Below are positions 1 to 10,682 of a DNA stretch of 64,000 nt, one piece after another. The translations under genes and the position numbers were made by a program. Under the pieces are notes generated by a model. It saw only the letters and a list, made by a program, of their open reading frames with translations. It had not been told where the DNA came from and did no database searches. How positions within the stretch are numbered: position 1 is the stretch's first letter; the number at the start of each line of letters is the position of its first letter. Source of the stretch: Acanthosepion pharaonis (lineage: Eukaryota; Mollusca; Cephalopoda; Sepiida; Sepiidae); the NCBI GenBank assembly GCA_903632075.3, contig CAHIKZ030000956.1, positions 62,001 through 126,000 on the forward strand, in the 5' to 3' direction.

Positions 1-129
1 AACATTAGCATAAAATAAAATAACATATTATTCCAATACTGTCAAAATCTGTAAGAATACTAAATATTTTCTGGGGTCTTGTGGTCACTTGTCCCTGAAG
101 GATGACTAACAGATAAATCTGTATTGAGT
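1..129. other. AT-rich sequence, no feature seen
   Basis: Nothing recognisable apart from a short stretch near 64-75 that resembles the SINE A tail. Confidence 0.4.
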
Positions 130-382
130 GATGTATTTTTTACGGTCTGTCAGCCTTTTAAAGGTTATTTAAAGTCAGAAAATATTTTTAGATTATAAGA
201 ATTTTTCGAGATTGTGATTTACGGGTACAATTCATACTAATTAACCCATAGCTGGAGGGAAAAGAGAGGGTTCATACGTTTCTCAGGGGTATTTACGTGT
301 AAGTAAATATAAGAGCCCGAATTTGAACTGGACGAGTCGATTTCAATTCCGAGCAATTATTCATTTCACCACCCGCACATCC
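130..382 (-). repeat. SINE A: tRNA-like part, body and tail
   Basis: Read on the minus strand, a tRNA-like segment (about 382 to 300; box A-like near 365, box B-like near 325) is followed by the SINE A body and a tail with the core TATTTTCTGGCTTTAAATAAC-like sequence (here about 165-200). The same order occurs at 8516-8915, 36625-37010 and 37960-38240. Its 5' side joins the 5S-derived array at 383-1123. Confidence 0.75.
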
Positions 383-1123
383 AAACTTACAGCACCTGGT
401 ATTTCCAAGTGGACACACATCTATATTTTGTCCAAGCTTGAGTTGCTTAACTTCGGTGATCGTATGAGAAACAGTTTTTCAACGAGATATGGTTGTAAGC
501 CATGCCACTCGAACATCTAAGTTACAGCACCCGATATTCCCAAAGAGTCACCCATCTAGATGTTGATCAAGCTTGACGTTGCTTAACCTAGGTGATCGTA
601 CGAAAACTAGTTTTTCAACGTGATATCGCTGTAAGCTATACCAATCATACCCCCAAACTTACACCCGGTATTCCCTAACGGTCGCCCATGTATATTTTGA
701 CCAAGCTTGAGTTGCTTAACTTCAGTGATCGTACGAGAACCAGTTTTTCAACGTGATATGGCTGTAAACCATACCATCCGTACATTCAAGTTACAGTACC
801 CGATATTCCCAAAGGGTCACCCATCTAGATTTTGACCAAGCTTGAGTTGCTTAACTTCAGTGATCATACGAGAACCAGTTTTTCAATGTGATATGCTGAA
901 AGCCATACCATCCGTACATCCAAGATACAGCCCCGATATTCCCAAAGGGTCACCCATCTAGATTTTGACCAAGCTTGAGTTGCTTAACTTCAGTGATCGT
1001 ACGAAAACTAGTTTTTCAATGTGATATGCTGTAAGCCATACCACCCGTACATTCAAGTTACAGCACCCGATATTCCCAAACGGTCACCCATCTAGATTCT
1101 GACCAAGCTTGGCGTTGCTTAAC
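383..1123 (-). pseudogene. Six tandem 5S rRNA-derived modules
   Basis: On the minus strand the array reads as degenerate 5S rRNA copies starting near 501, 637, 770, 904, 1037 and 1123 (the last truncated). Each contains blocks typical of 5S rRNA, such as ATCACCGAAGTTAAGCAAC-like, GGGTGACC-like and GGAATACCGGGTGCTGTAAG-like stretches. Unit starts on the plus strand are about 383, 518, 654, 787, 921 and 1054, a period of about 134 bp: roughly 119 bp of 5S plus a short linker resembling the SINE A 5S/tRNA junction. Copies share derived changes (for example GAAAAACTGGTT in place of the usual ACCGG region), so they arose by local amplification. They are unlikely to be functional rRNA genes. The array is continuous with the SINE A tRNA-like part at 382. 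Confidence 0.85.
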
Positions 1124-1614
1124 ATAAGAAACATCTGGAGTACAGATGCAAAAACATGGAAATAACAATAGTAGCATTGAATTTGGTTGTATGAAGATCG
1201 TTTATATTAAATAGTAGTTTTAATGGCATCATCCTCACGAGTTTAGAGTCTGTGTCGTTTTTCCCCGTCTTTTCTTTCGTAATATTAAGAATAAATGCTA
1301 TTGATCATAGGAAAACTCAATGTAAAATGATCACTAAATTGTAATGGCGAGAAACTTGGGCAACGACTAAGCGTTTAAACAGTAAACCTAGTCGCAGCAA
1401 TGATAAGGATTTGTCGAACGACGATAACAACTTATAATCGATAGAAACTGAGATATAAAAAACAGCAAATAGACATAAAAAAGCAATAAAAAATAAAGGT
1501 AATAATACTATTATTAGTTTGAATAGAATCAGACGATTTCACTGTTTCTTCTTCGTCTATATCTGGCTTATTCTTTTCGAAGGAAATTATTTCCACCATT
1601 TTGAAATAGCCTGA
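1124..1614. other. No feature seen
   Basis: AT-rich unique-looking sequence; no ORF, repeat match within the window or RNA-like fold noticed. Confidence 0.4.
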
Positions 1615-2215
1615 TTATTTATTAAGAGAGTGAGAGGACGGGTGAAGAAGGGATACATATGGTGAGAGAAGGAAAGAGATAAGAATATTAGAGAACGTGA
1701 GGGGGGTATGTACTGACGGTTTGAGGGAAGGAAGGCGATATAGAATAGGAGAGGAGGAGGAAACTAAAGACAGGCGGAGAGAGAGAGAGAGAGAGAGAAT
1801 GGATAGAAAAGATGGAGAGAATGACAATGAAGGAGGGAGGGGAAGAAAGAAAGTAGGGAAGAGGCGAGAGATAGAAAGGATCGAGAGAAAAAGGAAAAAA
1901 ATGAAAGATAGAGAAAGAGGGAAAGTGAGAGAGGGAGCGAGAGAAAGGATGTGAAAGACAGCGGAAAGAGAAAACGAAAGAGACAGAAAATGAAAAAAGA
2001 AAAGAAAAAGAAAGAAAAAACAGTGAGAAGAGAAACTGATAAAAAAGGAAAGAAAAGAGAAAAAGAGTAGGTGAAAAGGGAAAACGAAAGATAGTAAATA
2101 AAAGAGAATGAGAAAGAGAAAACGTGAGATAATGAAAGAGAAAAAAGTGTGAGAGAGAAAAAAGGGAAACGAAATAAGAAAGAAAATGTGAAAAAGAAAG
2201 CGATAGATCATATAC
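1615..2215. repeat. Purine-rich (GA/A) tract, about 600 bp
   Basis: The plus strand is almost all A and G, with (GA)n near 1779-1798. The long open frame on the complementary strand is low-complexity S/F/L and reflects composition, not a gene. Such polypurine tracts can adopt triplex structures (established); no function is shown here. Confidence 0.85.
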
Positions 2216-2389
2216 ATATCATGTTGGATATTTAACTGAAAATTAGTCTATTCTTCAAGTTATGTCATTTTAACAATATTGCCCTAACTACGCTACGATG
2301 GGCCGTTTTTGCAGAAATATAAGTTGGATCAATGTAATATAGATAAATTACAAACTTGAAATCCTCAGCCAGATTTACTTTCCATAGTC

Positions 2390-2932
2390 AGTATTTCAGT
2401 TATAGCAGACGATAGAAAATGTGACAAAATTCCGAAGACCTATTAGATGTCTTCTAAAATATCAAACAAAGCATTAAAAAACAGAAGAATTTCGTTAGAA
2501 GCAAAGAAAAGAGATCTGAATTACTGTTTTATATCAATCCTCCTAAATGGCATTGAATGCTGAGCAATTTACTCACAAATAAAAAAGACTGGAGGCAACA
2601 AAAATGTCATTCTATAGAAGAGCGGCAAAAACGCAGCATGTAAGCAATGAGGATGTTTTTGTAAAAATAACTAGAACAAAAAGAATAATTGTGCTTAGAA
2701 TCAGAAAGGCGGTCGAAATTCCTGGAACACTTAAGGAGGAGAGAAGGCTAGGAGAATTTGATACTCAGGGGACAGATTGAAGGCAAGAGAAGCAAAGGGA
2801 AACATCGAGTAACTTTACTCAACTGCTTGTGAAAATTGATTGCAAAACAAGGAGTGGGAGAGATGGTGAAGATACAAAGTATAAGAAGTCGTGGAGAGCC
2901 ATGAACGCCGCCGACATGATAGAACACAGCAC
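2390..2932 (+). pseudogene. RTE-like LINE, C-terminal end (decayed)
   Basis: Conceptual translation in shifting frames gives a run RRISLEAKKR followed shortly by ILLNGIEC (about 2482-2550) and a C-terminal block ending in sequence like W-R-A-M-N near 2895. Two other copies in the window (16926-17542 minus, 31940-32600 plus) have the same order. This is the region downstream of the RT catalytic domain in RTE/BovB-type 'endonuclease-reverse transcriptase' proteins. Stops and frameshifts throughout; 5' truncated. It ends directly in a GAA microsatellite, as expected for RTE elements, which end in simple repeats. Confidence 0.65.
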
Positions 2933-2933
2933 A

Positions 2934-2982
2934 TAGAAGAAGAAGAAGAAGAAGAAGAAGAAGAAGAAGAAGAAGAAGAAGA
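2934..2982 (+). repeat. (GAA)n microsatellite at RTE 3' end
   Basis: About 16 GAA units immediately after the RTE-like 3' end; probably the element's simple-repeat tail. Confidence 0.9.
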
Positions 2983-3345
2983 TTTAAATCACCAAATATC
3001 AGAATTAGTTTTAGAAGGAAATATGCCGAATATGTTGAATTGTTGGTTGAATAATGCTCACAGCTTTAGGTATTTTTACTCGGCCGCCCCACTAAGGCGG
3101 GATGTAACACAAGGCCGTTTTAACGCGGGGAGCGCCATACACAAACGTATACAGATTCGCTAAGGATAACATTTTTTGCTCACTCCCCGAGACCACTGTC
3201 ATGATGGCATTTATATTACACCGACATTTCGTCTTTTACTACAATGAGAAAGGTACTGCTACATTATGGGAATCCCCGGGACTGAGCGAGTTCTACGATC
3301 TAAAACAAGGAGAAACTTTTATTCTATTGTGCCAGGTAGATTTTG
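2983..3345. other. Unrecognised sequence
   Basis: Slightly GC-richer around 3080-3140. Short open frames but no recognisable domain. Confidence 0.35.
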
Positions 3346-3690
3346 TATCTGTCTATATTTCTGAGATGCGGTATTATGTACATTATTTACATTATTCGTA
3401 CTATTATCCTCATCTTTGTCGCCATATTATTACAACGTTTCGGCCGTTGTACGCTCCGGCCTTCTTCAGGTGGTTGGAATGTCGAACTTAACCCTTTATT
3501 TCGCTCACTGGGGTAGACTGTTCTAGTTTCACGTATCATGTTTAATGAACGACAAAGATGAGGACAATAGTCCGAATAATGTAAATAGTGTACATAATAC
3601 ATAATACGAGCCATGTTTAATGAACGACAAAGATGAGGACAATAGTGTAATAATGTAAATAAGGTAGATTTAGGTCATTCCTCTTGACTG
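3346..3690 (-). repeat. SINE C, fold-back copy
   Basis: Starts with the constant SINE C 3' end (reverse complement), continues through the body to about 3545, then switches to a plus-strand SINE C tail (about 3546-3600), partly repeated at 3612-3655. Inverted arms share the block GACAATAGTCCGAATAATG-like. Confidence 0.75.
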
Positions 3691-4394
3691 AGCCGAGATT
3701 TTTTCAGCACCTGTTTGTAACATAATCTAAAGAGTCTGAGTATTAAATAGATTAACTTCATAGTTTTTAATGATAATTACTCACTGTAATAAAAAGTATT
3801 ATATTCACAATTCAATATATAGATTTGGTAAGACATTTTTTCTCTTATAATGACGAGTCCATTTATATCACGTGGTGTCTGAATAAAGGAGAGAGCAAGC
3901 AATATTGATGGTAAATTACTAAAAGAGGCGAAGGAGAAAAGTGAGAAAACTTGTATCACATTTTGATAAAAAAAAAACCAACGATATTGTAGCATAAGCA
4001 ACGTCTCAATGATATCAAGATGGCTCATTGTTAACAGAAGAGATGGCCCACTGTTTATAATCTGAAATGTTGCTCACAAGTTCTACGGCTCAAGGAAACG
4101 CAGATGTCGATGGATTTGAAGTCAGTTTGACGTTATTTAATCATATAGAAACAATGGCGACTTGATACGATGGTGAAGCGAATGTGAGAAAGAAACTTCT
4201 ATATCCTGTGTCTGTTCAGAACGTGGGCAATCGTCTGTCCTTCTGAGCAGTGTTTCTTCCCGCCCTTCGCTGTTTTGTTATCCATTTAGACAAAAGATTG
4301 GTTTCTTGCTCTTTCCCTCTGTTCCTAGTCAAAACCAGATTTTAGTGAATTATTTATTTATTTACGCAATTTGTTTTTAATTCTATCAGTTTTC
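3691..4394. other. No feature seen
   Basis: AT-rich; only small open frames without recognisable content. Confidence 0.35.
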
Positions 4395-5575
4395 ACAGTG
4401 TTTGGCATGCTGGCCTTCTACACAAGCTTCAGGGATACGGTTTTACAGGACGATTATTTGATTTAATCCAGTCATTTCCGTCTAATCGTTAAATGAAGGT
4501 TGTCCTGAACGGGTTCTCTTCCAGTTCCTTTCATACAAACGCTGGTGCTCCTCAAGGCTCTATCCTTGGCCCTATACTGTTTCTGATCTTCATCAATGAT
4601 CGTCCTGATGTCATCAGTTCTCAAGTAGGCATCTACACAGATGACACTACCATTTACTCCTGTCTCAATAATAAATCCGACATTGCTGACAAAACTAGCC
4701 TGACCATTGGTCTCAAAAGGACTTCCAATCTGTGGTTAACCGGGGCAGGAAATGGCTTGTGAATTTTAATGCATCCAAAAGGAAACTGGTGTCATTTACT
4801 CACCAAAGAGAAACTTATCTGCTTCCTATCAGTATGTCTGATGCTCAACCCTACGAGAGCACCTCACTGCACCTTCTTGGTCTCACGTTTTCCACTGAGC
4901 TAAGATGGAACAACTACATTGAATCAATAGCTGCATCTACTGCAAGGAAAGTTGGTTATCTGTGTCGCGACAGAAGGTTTTTCTTGTCTGAGTCCATACT
5001 TCACATCTACAAATATACCATTCGTCTATGTATTGAATACTGTTGCCATATATGGTCTGGTATCCCATCCGGTCATCCTGAGGTTCTCGACAAAGTCCAA
5101 AGACGGATATGCAATGTGATCGGTCCTGACTTGGGATCTAGACTCCAGTCACTTTATCACCGACTTAATGTGGCTTCCCTCCGTCTTTTATACAAATATT
5201 TTCATGGCATCGGCTCTGACGAGCTATCTTCATTGGAGCACGACTGCATGAATTTAAACGTCCTACAAGGTTGGCATCTCGGTCCCACTGTCAAAACAGT
5301 TAAATGTAACAGCTTCTCCTCTCGCACTTCCCGGTAGTAGAACTCCCTTCCTGTTACCTTCTTCTCTAGTAGCTATAATTTTCAAAAATTTAAATGTAAT
5401 ATCAATCGACATCTTCTGATGCCTTGATCCTCGTTCTTATTTTTATCCCCCTCCTTTCTTCGTTCGTAATCAGTAGGACGTGTATCTGTAAATCGTTATT
5501 AACTTTAAAATATTCTTACAATCTGAAAATATTTTCTGGCTTTAAATAACTTACAAAAGATAAATTCGATTTGAT
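4395..5575 (+). pseudogene. LINE reverse transcriptase, 5'-truncated copy
   Basis: Starts inside the RT domain (equivalent to VWHAGLLRKLQGYG of the intact element at 13466-16357) and runs through the C-terminus. Visible motifs: AGAPQGSILGPILFLIFIND near 4530-4590 and the catalytic box as YTDD near 4635, so the usual YADD alanine is changed. At least one frameshift lies near 4732-4762, and there is a stop near 5337. The 3' UTR ends at about 5505-5575 in a block that closely matches the SINE A tail, including upstream GGAC-TGTAT and TTCTTACAATCT. A dead copy of the same family as 13466-16357. Confidence 0.88.
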
Positions 5576-5810
5576 TTGTTTTCTTGAGAGCTTGAAAGAA
5601 ATAAAAATATGATATGTTATTCTGCTTTCACAATTGAATACATGGTAGATGATACTGAGATTTTGTGCATATAGATGTTAGTGGGGACATGATTACTAGA
5701 GGCGGTGATATGTGGGTTTTATGTTGTAGTTTTGTTGAAGTTATAATTTGGAATATAGTTTGATTTCTTTAAAAAATGTAGAATATTATATGAATTAATG
5801 TCATGTTGAT
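5576..5810 (+). repeat. Repeat shared with 24530-24765
   Basis: About 230 bp closely matching 24530-24765 (for example TATTCTGCTTTCACAAT and ATACATGGTAGATGATACT). In both places family B follows downstream, so it may be the 5' part of that element. Identity unknown. Confidence 0.65.
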
Positions 5811-6400
5811 TGGGTGAGTTTGTTTAGCGGCATATCAACCTCTAAAGGTTATTTAATGCCTAAATCTAAATATTTTAATATTTTGAACACAATTTTATAG
5901 CTTCAGCTAAATATAATTTAAACGTAATTGTATGTCTTCAACTACACATAAACTGTATTTGTCTATATTTCTGAGATGAGGTATTATGTACACTGTAATA
6001 AATATGGCGACAAAGATGAGGACAATAGTCTGAATAGTGTAAATAGTATAAACTGTATTGTTTTTTTGTTTTTTGTTTTTGCTACAAATTTGTTTTGCTG
6101 GCCATTTTACTATAAATAGGTATTGTTGGTCATTGTACAATATAACAATGTATTGCTGGTGATTTTACTATAAAAATGTATTATTATGCTTTCATAGTAT
6201 TTTTTTGTTAGTGGATTCACTATTTGCCCACAGCTGGGACCCTAACAAGTGGTACCACCCAAGTCAGGGTGGTTCTAGGTATAATGGCAATTAAGAAGTG
6301 GTACCACGATCCTCAAAACATTCAATCTCCCGATCAGGTTCCTTGCTGCCGGATGTAGTTTATCGTCATACCCAAGACTTGGTTGATAAGACGTATAAAA
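5811..6400 (+). repeat. Family B repeat, interrupted
   Basis: Family B starts with a CGGCATATCAACCTC-like block and includes TATTGCTGGT-type subrepeats, GCCCATAGCTGGGACCC and GATGTAGTTTATCGTC. Other copies: 9226-9800, 24940-25110, 44625-45060 (plus) and 42298-42540, 55530-55770 (minus). No coding content recognised. A SINE C fragment with a 12-bp duplication is inserted at 5960-6047. Confidence 0.7.
5960..6047 (-). mobile_element. SINE C, short fold-back insertion with TSD
   Basis: An 88-bp insertion flanked by identical 12-bp repeats ATAAACTGTATT at 5948-5959 and 6048-6059. It consists of the constant SINE C 3' end (TGTCTATATTTCTGAGATG on the plus strand) fused to a plus-strand tail block (TAATAAATATGGCGACAAAG onward). 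Confidence 0.9.
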
Positions 6401-6559
6401 ACAAGTCAATTAAAAAATCAACCATTTTATTTAGTAGGACTTTATTTAGGCGAGTTGTTATTAATTTTACTGTTTAATAAAAATTAAAAAAACAAATGGG
6501 GATAGCAATTTCAAAAAAAAAAAAAAAAAGAAACGTTTATAGTAATAAGAAATTGTTTT

Positions 6560-6895
6560 TTTTTTATCCCGTGACCCGTAGGGGAATCAATTGTACTGCA
6601 GTCGCAGTAGAAGTGATGTTTCTTGGGCAAGGTAGCATGACGTAGCCCAACTTTCTTCAGGCCGGTTTTAAATTCAGAGTTTTTCCTTCTCCTAGACTGG
6701 TTGCCATCCAAGGTTATAGAATCCAGTCTGCTTTGTTATTTACCCATAACTGTGGAGTGGGGAGAAGAAGAGGATTCATACCTTTCCCAAGAGTATTAGC
6801 ACGTAAGTGAATGGAATGGTTTCGATTGGAATTCGAACTCGGCTCTCCGATTTCTCAATTCGAGCGCCTATCCATTGCTCCGCCTCCCAATAAGA
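6560..6895 (-). repeat. SINE A2 (variant tail)
   Basis: Minus strand: tRNA-like head (box A-like TGGATAGGCGC, box B-like GAGTTCGAATTCC) near 6890-6815, then the A body, then a different 3' part containing GGATGGCAACCAGTCTA. Related copies at 21755-21965 and 34420-34530. The stretch 6401-6559 upstream holds only A/T-rich sequence with a poly-A run near 6512-6530. Confidence 0.75.
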
Positions 6896-7164
6896 AATTA
6901 AGCTTATATAAATATAGTTAGCGGAACGTTTATTAAAAATGGTACACTATGCTGAACACTTTTCACAGGCATGGCTATTCCAGATGACGCTTGTATTATA
7001 GTGCCACACATGAAATGACGCAGTTTTTGGTTGGTTGTTGATCCGCCCGTCTAACGAAGTAACCTCCTTAGTATATAAAAAAATCTTGACTTATTCCTGA
7101 CTCTTTTCTCTTTCCAGATAATTTATATATTGTTACCCATAAGCCCTATAAAAAGAACAATTTT

Positions 7165-7951
7165 AGCATCGAATCAATAAATGCGATGAGAAATGGATAC
7201 TCTTTGACAACAGTAAGAAAGTAAGCCAGTGGTTAGATGCAAGTGAATCATCAAAACAATACCCAAAACCTCCACTGCACCCTAAAAAGTTAATGCTTGC
7301 TCTATGGTGGTCTTTCGAAGGGTTTATTTATTCTTGCCTCAAGGGAAAACAATAACAACAACCGCGTATTGTAGAGAAATTGAGCGTATGTACGAAAAAT
7401 CGAAAAAGAAACATCCTAGACTTGTGAATAGGGATCGCACAATTTTGCTACACGACAACGCCCGGATGCACGCTTCTCAATTAATTGTCAAAAAACTGCA
7501 TAGCCTGAATTATGAAAATTTGCCTCATTCTCCATATTGACCTGATATCTCTTCTACTGATTATCACTTATTCAAGCATTTTAAGCTTTCAATACGCAAT
7601 AAAACATTTTCTAATAAGGAAGATGTACACTATTTACATTATTTGGACTATTGTCCTCATCTTTGTTGCTATATTTATTACAACGGAAGCGTACAATGGC
7701 CGAAACATTGTAATAAATATGGTGACAAAGTTGAAGACAATAGTCCGAATAATGTAAATAGTGTACATAATACCTCATCTCAGAAATATAGACAGATAGT
7801 GAAAGAAGATGTAATCGAAACATTTGAACTGTTCATCATATCAAAGAATGAAGATTTTTTTTTAAAGATGGGTCAAGAATTTAGAGGTACATTGGAGAAG
7901 AATTATTTATCAACATGGTGCCTATTTCAACTAAATAAATTGGTTATTTAA
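7165..7951 (+). pseudogene. Mariner-family transposase, C-terminal two thirds
   Basis: Recognisable blocks in order: DEKWILFDNSKK near 7185-7225, HDNARMHASQ near 7450-7480 (second catalytic Asp region) and LPHSPY at 7523-7540 followed by a stop where the family has S/P-DL, then STDYHLFKHF near 7551-7582. This is the D,D34D signature region of mariner transposases (established family knowledge). The N-terminal helix-turn-helix is missing, stop codons are present and a SINE C copy splits the frame at 7628-7804. Sequence resumes after the insertion (EDVIETFELF). Not functional. Confidence 0.87.
7628..7804 (+). mobile_element. SINE C fold-back insertion in mariner
   Basis: Flanked by GAAGATGTA at 7619-7627 and 7805-7813, which restores the transposase reading KEDVIE when one copy is removed. 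Inside, an inverted arm (7628-7687) is followed by a direct arm (7688-7795) ending in the constant CTCAGAAATATAGACAGATA end. Confidence 0.92.
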
Positions 7952-8189
7952 CATTTCAGAAGCGTTTTATTCAATTCCTGTAAAATACGTCATTTCATGT
8001 GTGACAACCTGATATTTTGTAAAAATCGCCTTGTCTCAAAACTGCCATTTTTATACTAATGTTCACCCAATGCAAGGCTCAAGAGTCACTCAAGTTACAT
8101 CATTACGGAATGAGGTGTGTTTTATGCACATAGGAGAAGGAAATAGGAAGTGGAGTTTATCAGGTTATGGTGGTTATATAACGATTGAT

Positions 8190-8370
8190 TGACTGATTCG
8201 TTTTTTACGGTTTATCAACACTTTTTCGGTTATTTAAAGCCAGAAAATATTTTATATTGTAAGATTTTTTTTTGGGGTGGGTAGATAATAATGATTTAGT
8301 TGTAAAAGTCTTAATAATTAGCCCCTGAGAAGAGGGGGATTTATACCTAATCAGAATTTGATAAACAATC
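8190..8370 (-). repeat. SINE A tail and body, truncated
   Basis: Matches the tail and body of SINE A, then breaks off near 8370. The stretch 8013-8189 holds a short repeat (CACCCAATGCAAGGCTCAAG) also present near 31232; 8371-8515 shows nothing. Confidence 0.7.
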
Positions 8371-8515
8371 AATACATTACAATGTGGATATAAAGTGGGG
8401 GATCAATTCTGTATTACAATCAATATATAAACTGATCCTTCACACTGTGGCCATGGTCATTTGTATACATTTATATAACAGAGAGTGTAAATAAATCGAA
8501 AAGCCAATATTCCAT

Positions 8516-8915
8516 TGATCTATTGATTCTCTTTCTAAGGACTTATCAATCCTTTGCAGGTTATTTAAAGCTAGAAAACATTTTTAGATTGTAACTATTT
8601 TTCCTGGTGTGGGGGGAGATAATAATGATTTAGTGATACAAGTCTTATTAATTAACCCATAGCTGGGGGAGAAGAGGTGGATTCATACCTTTCCCAAGGG
8701 TATCTACGTGTAAGTGAATATAACTAACCCTACAAGAATTGGAACTTGGCTCTCCGATTAGCAATATTCCAACAACTACTCTCACATCCAACTTGACATC
8801 ACCTTTTATGACTAAGCGGTTACCCATCTAAGTACTGATCAGGCTCGACGTTGCTTAACTTTGGTGATCGTACGGGAACCTGTGTTTCAACGTGATGTGG
8901 CCGTAAGCCCAGATA
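8516..8915 (-). repeat. Composite SINE A, near full length (5S + tRNA + LINE-like tail)
   Basis: On the minus strand: a 5S rRNA-derived head (8912 to about 8785; blocks CCGATCACC-like, GTTAAGCAACGTCGAGC, GATGGGTAACCGC), a tRNA-like segment (about 8785 to 8705), a body, and a tail (about 8630 to 8516) shared with the LINE copy at 4395-5575. Both the 5S and tRNA parts carry internal RNA polymerase III promoter elements in their parent genes (established). Dimeric 5S/tRNA SINEs are known in other animals; whether this family is described I cannot tell. Confidence 0.8.
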
Positions 8916-8919
8916 ACGA

Positions 8920-9215
8920 TTTACCCAAAACTTGAAGGGATTAAAATTGTAGAGTTCGAGGTAGCAGTTCTTGAGTAGTATCTGTCTGAGTGAAATTTGC
9001 TTCTTACCAATGGAATACGGGTCGGATGTGGGCAATTCAATCCTGTTGACGTAGTCGGGTATTGGCTGTAAAGGTCTGAACTGGTGGAACTAAAAAATGG
9101 AACTTGTCTGAACAAGAGACTAGTGATAGACCTGAGACGTTGCGTTGGTTGAAAAGATGTCACAGGGTCACTCCAGCTGCGCAAGACTCCGAAAGCGATT
9201 TTGATCTCTGTCAAA
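8920..9215 (-). pseudogene. LINE RT C-terminal fragment, frameshifted
   Basis: One frame gives IPLVRSKFHSDRYYSRTAT, a neighbouring frame continues YNFNPFKFWVNRYL; together these match the order at the end of CR1/Jockey-group proteins (compare the C-terminus of the ORF ending at 16357). A one-base shift near 8965 separates them. Confidence 0.55.
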
Positions 9216-9225
9216 ACTGGAAAAT

Positions 9226-9800
9226 GAGGATTTGTTTGGTTTGTTTTGCTTTACGGTATATCAACCTCAATGTGTTATTTAATTTTTATTGCTGGTAATA
9301 TTTTTTTATTCAAAAATGTGTTGGTAATATTTTTTTCAAAAATTTATTGCTAGTAATATTTTTTTTCCAAAAATGTATTGCTGGATATATATTTTTTTTT
9401 AAATTTATTGCTGGTAATATTTTTTTTTTCAAAAATTTATTGCTGGCAATATTTTTTTTTTTTCAAAAATTTATTGATGGCAATATTTTTTCCAAAAAGG
9501 TATCGCTGCTGTTAAAACCTATTTTTATACTTTCATAGTGTTTTTACCCCTTTGGGTGGGGTAAGTATTTTCCCATAGCTGGGACCCTGACAGGTGCTAT
9601 CACACCGGGTCAGGTGGACCGAGGATCACCAGCAATTAAGAGGTGGTTCCACGCTCCTCAAAACCTTCTGATCAAGGCCTTGCTGTCGGATGTAGTTTAT
9701 CGTCTTACCCAGGACACCGGTTGGGTGTTTTACCCCTCTGCAGAAGTGCAGTCAGCGTATTCTACAGCCCCAGCCGACAGGACGTGTGAGGATTGGACTG
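9226..9800 (+). repeat. Family B repeat with internal minisatellite
   Basis: Near-complete family B. Between about 9285 and 9510 a TTTATTGCTGGTAATATTTT-type unit of 30-40 bp is repeated about six times. Confidence 0.75.
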
Positions 9801-10254
9801 CTCAGTTTACTATAAATTATGGCATTTACTTATATGTGCAATTATTACAGTACCGCTTTCTTTTCTTAAAAACAAACAAACAAAAAAGCGAATTCTAAAG
9901 TGTCTTGTTTATGTGATTGTCACGAGCCGAAAGTCAGTTTATTTTTGTACGTCGAATTAAATATTCCGCTGGCATTTTAGAAGCGAGTCTAATTTTGATT
10001 TCTATCGGCAGTTCTTGCACCAATAAGATTATAATTGGATATCGATCTCTGTCTAAAAATCACCAGCATCTTCAAAGATAAGTCAGTCTTGCCGATCTGA
10101 ATTGGAGAAAACGAATAATAGACTGGAATGTGCGGCTGGGTGTGGATATGTGTGTTATTAGCTTAAATATCAGAATTAGGTCTCACGGCAGGAAAAAAAA
10201 TTAGGTTGTGAATTATTTTATGGAACCAGCTTATTCGTTTGTTTTCAGATTATT
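9801..10254. other. No feature seen
   Basis: No recognisable gene or repeat. Confidence 0.35.
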
Positions 10255-10256
10255 AC

Positions 10257-10308
<52 letters not shown>

Positions 10309-10380
10309 CAGTCTTTTATGATCTATGTCATATTTTTAAGATCTATCTATGTATCTAGCTAGCTAGCTCAGTCGTTTAAG

Positions 10381-10436
<56 letters not shown>

Positions 10437-10508
10437 CAGTCTTTTATGATCTATGTCATATTTTTAAGATCTATCTATGTATCTAGCTAGCTAGCTCAGT
10501 CGTTTAAG

Positions 10509-10556
<48 letters not shown>

Positions 10557-10628
10557 CAGTCTTTTATGATCTATGTCATATTTTTAAGATCTATCTATGT
10601 ATCTAGCTAGCTAGCTCAGCTCAGTCGT

Positions 10629-10682
<54 letters not shown>

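Larger units (their letters stand above)
7001..8010 (+). mobile_element. Mariner-like element with inverted terminal repeats
   Basis: Perfect 16-bp inverted repeats CACACATGAAATGACG at 7005-7020 and its complement at 7988-8003, with extra matching outward, bracket a mariner-type transposase remnant. Length (about 1 kb including a 177-bp later insertion) is short for a mariner, so the N-terminal part has been deleted. Confidence 0.85.

Noticed and set aside
1615..2217. 200-codon open frame on the minus strand in the purine tract
   Set aside because: Composition artefact: almost only F, S, L and P from a pyrimidine-rich strand.
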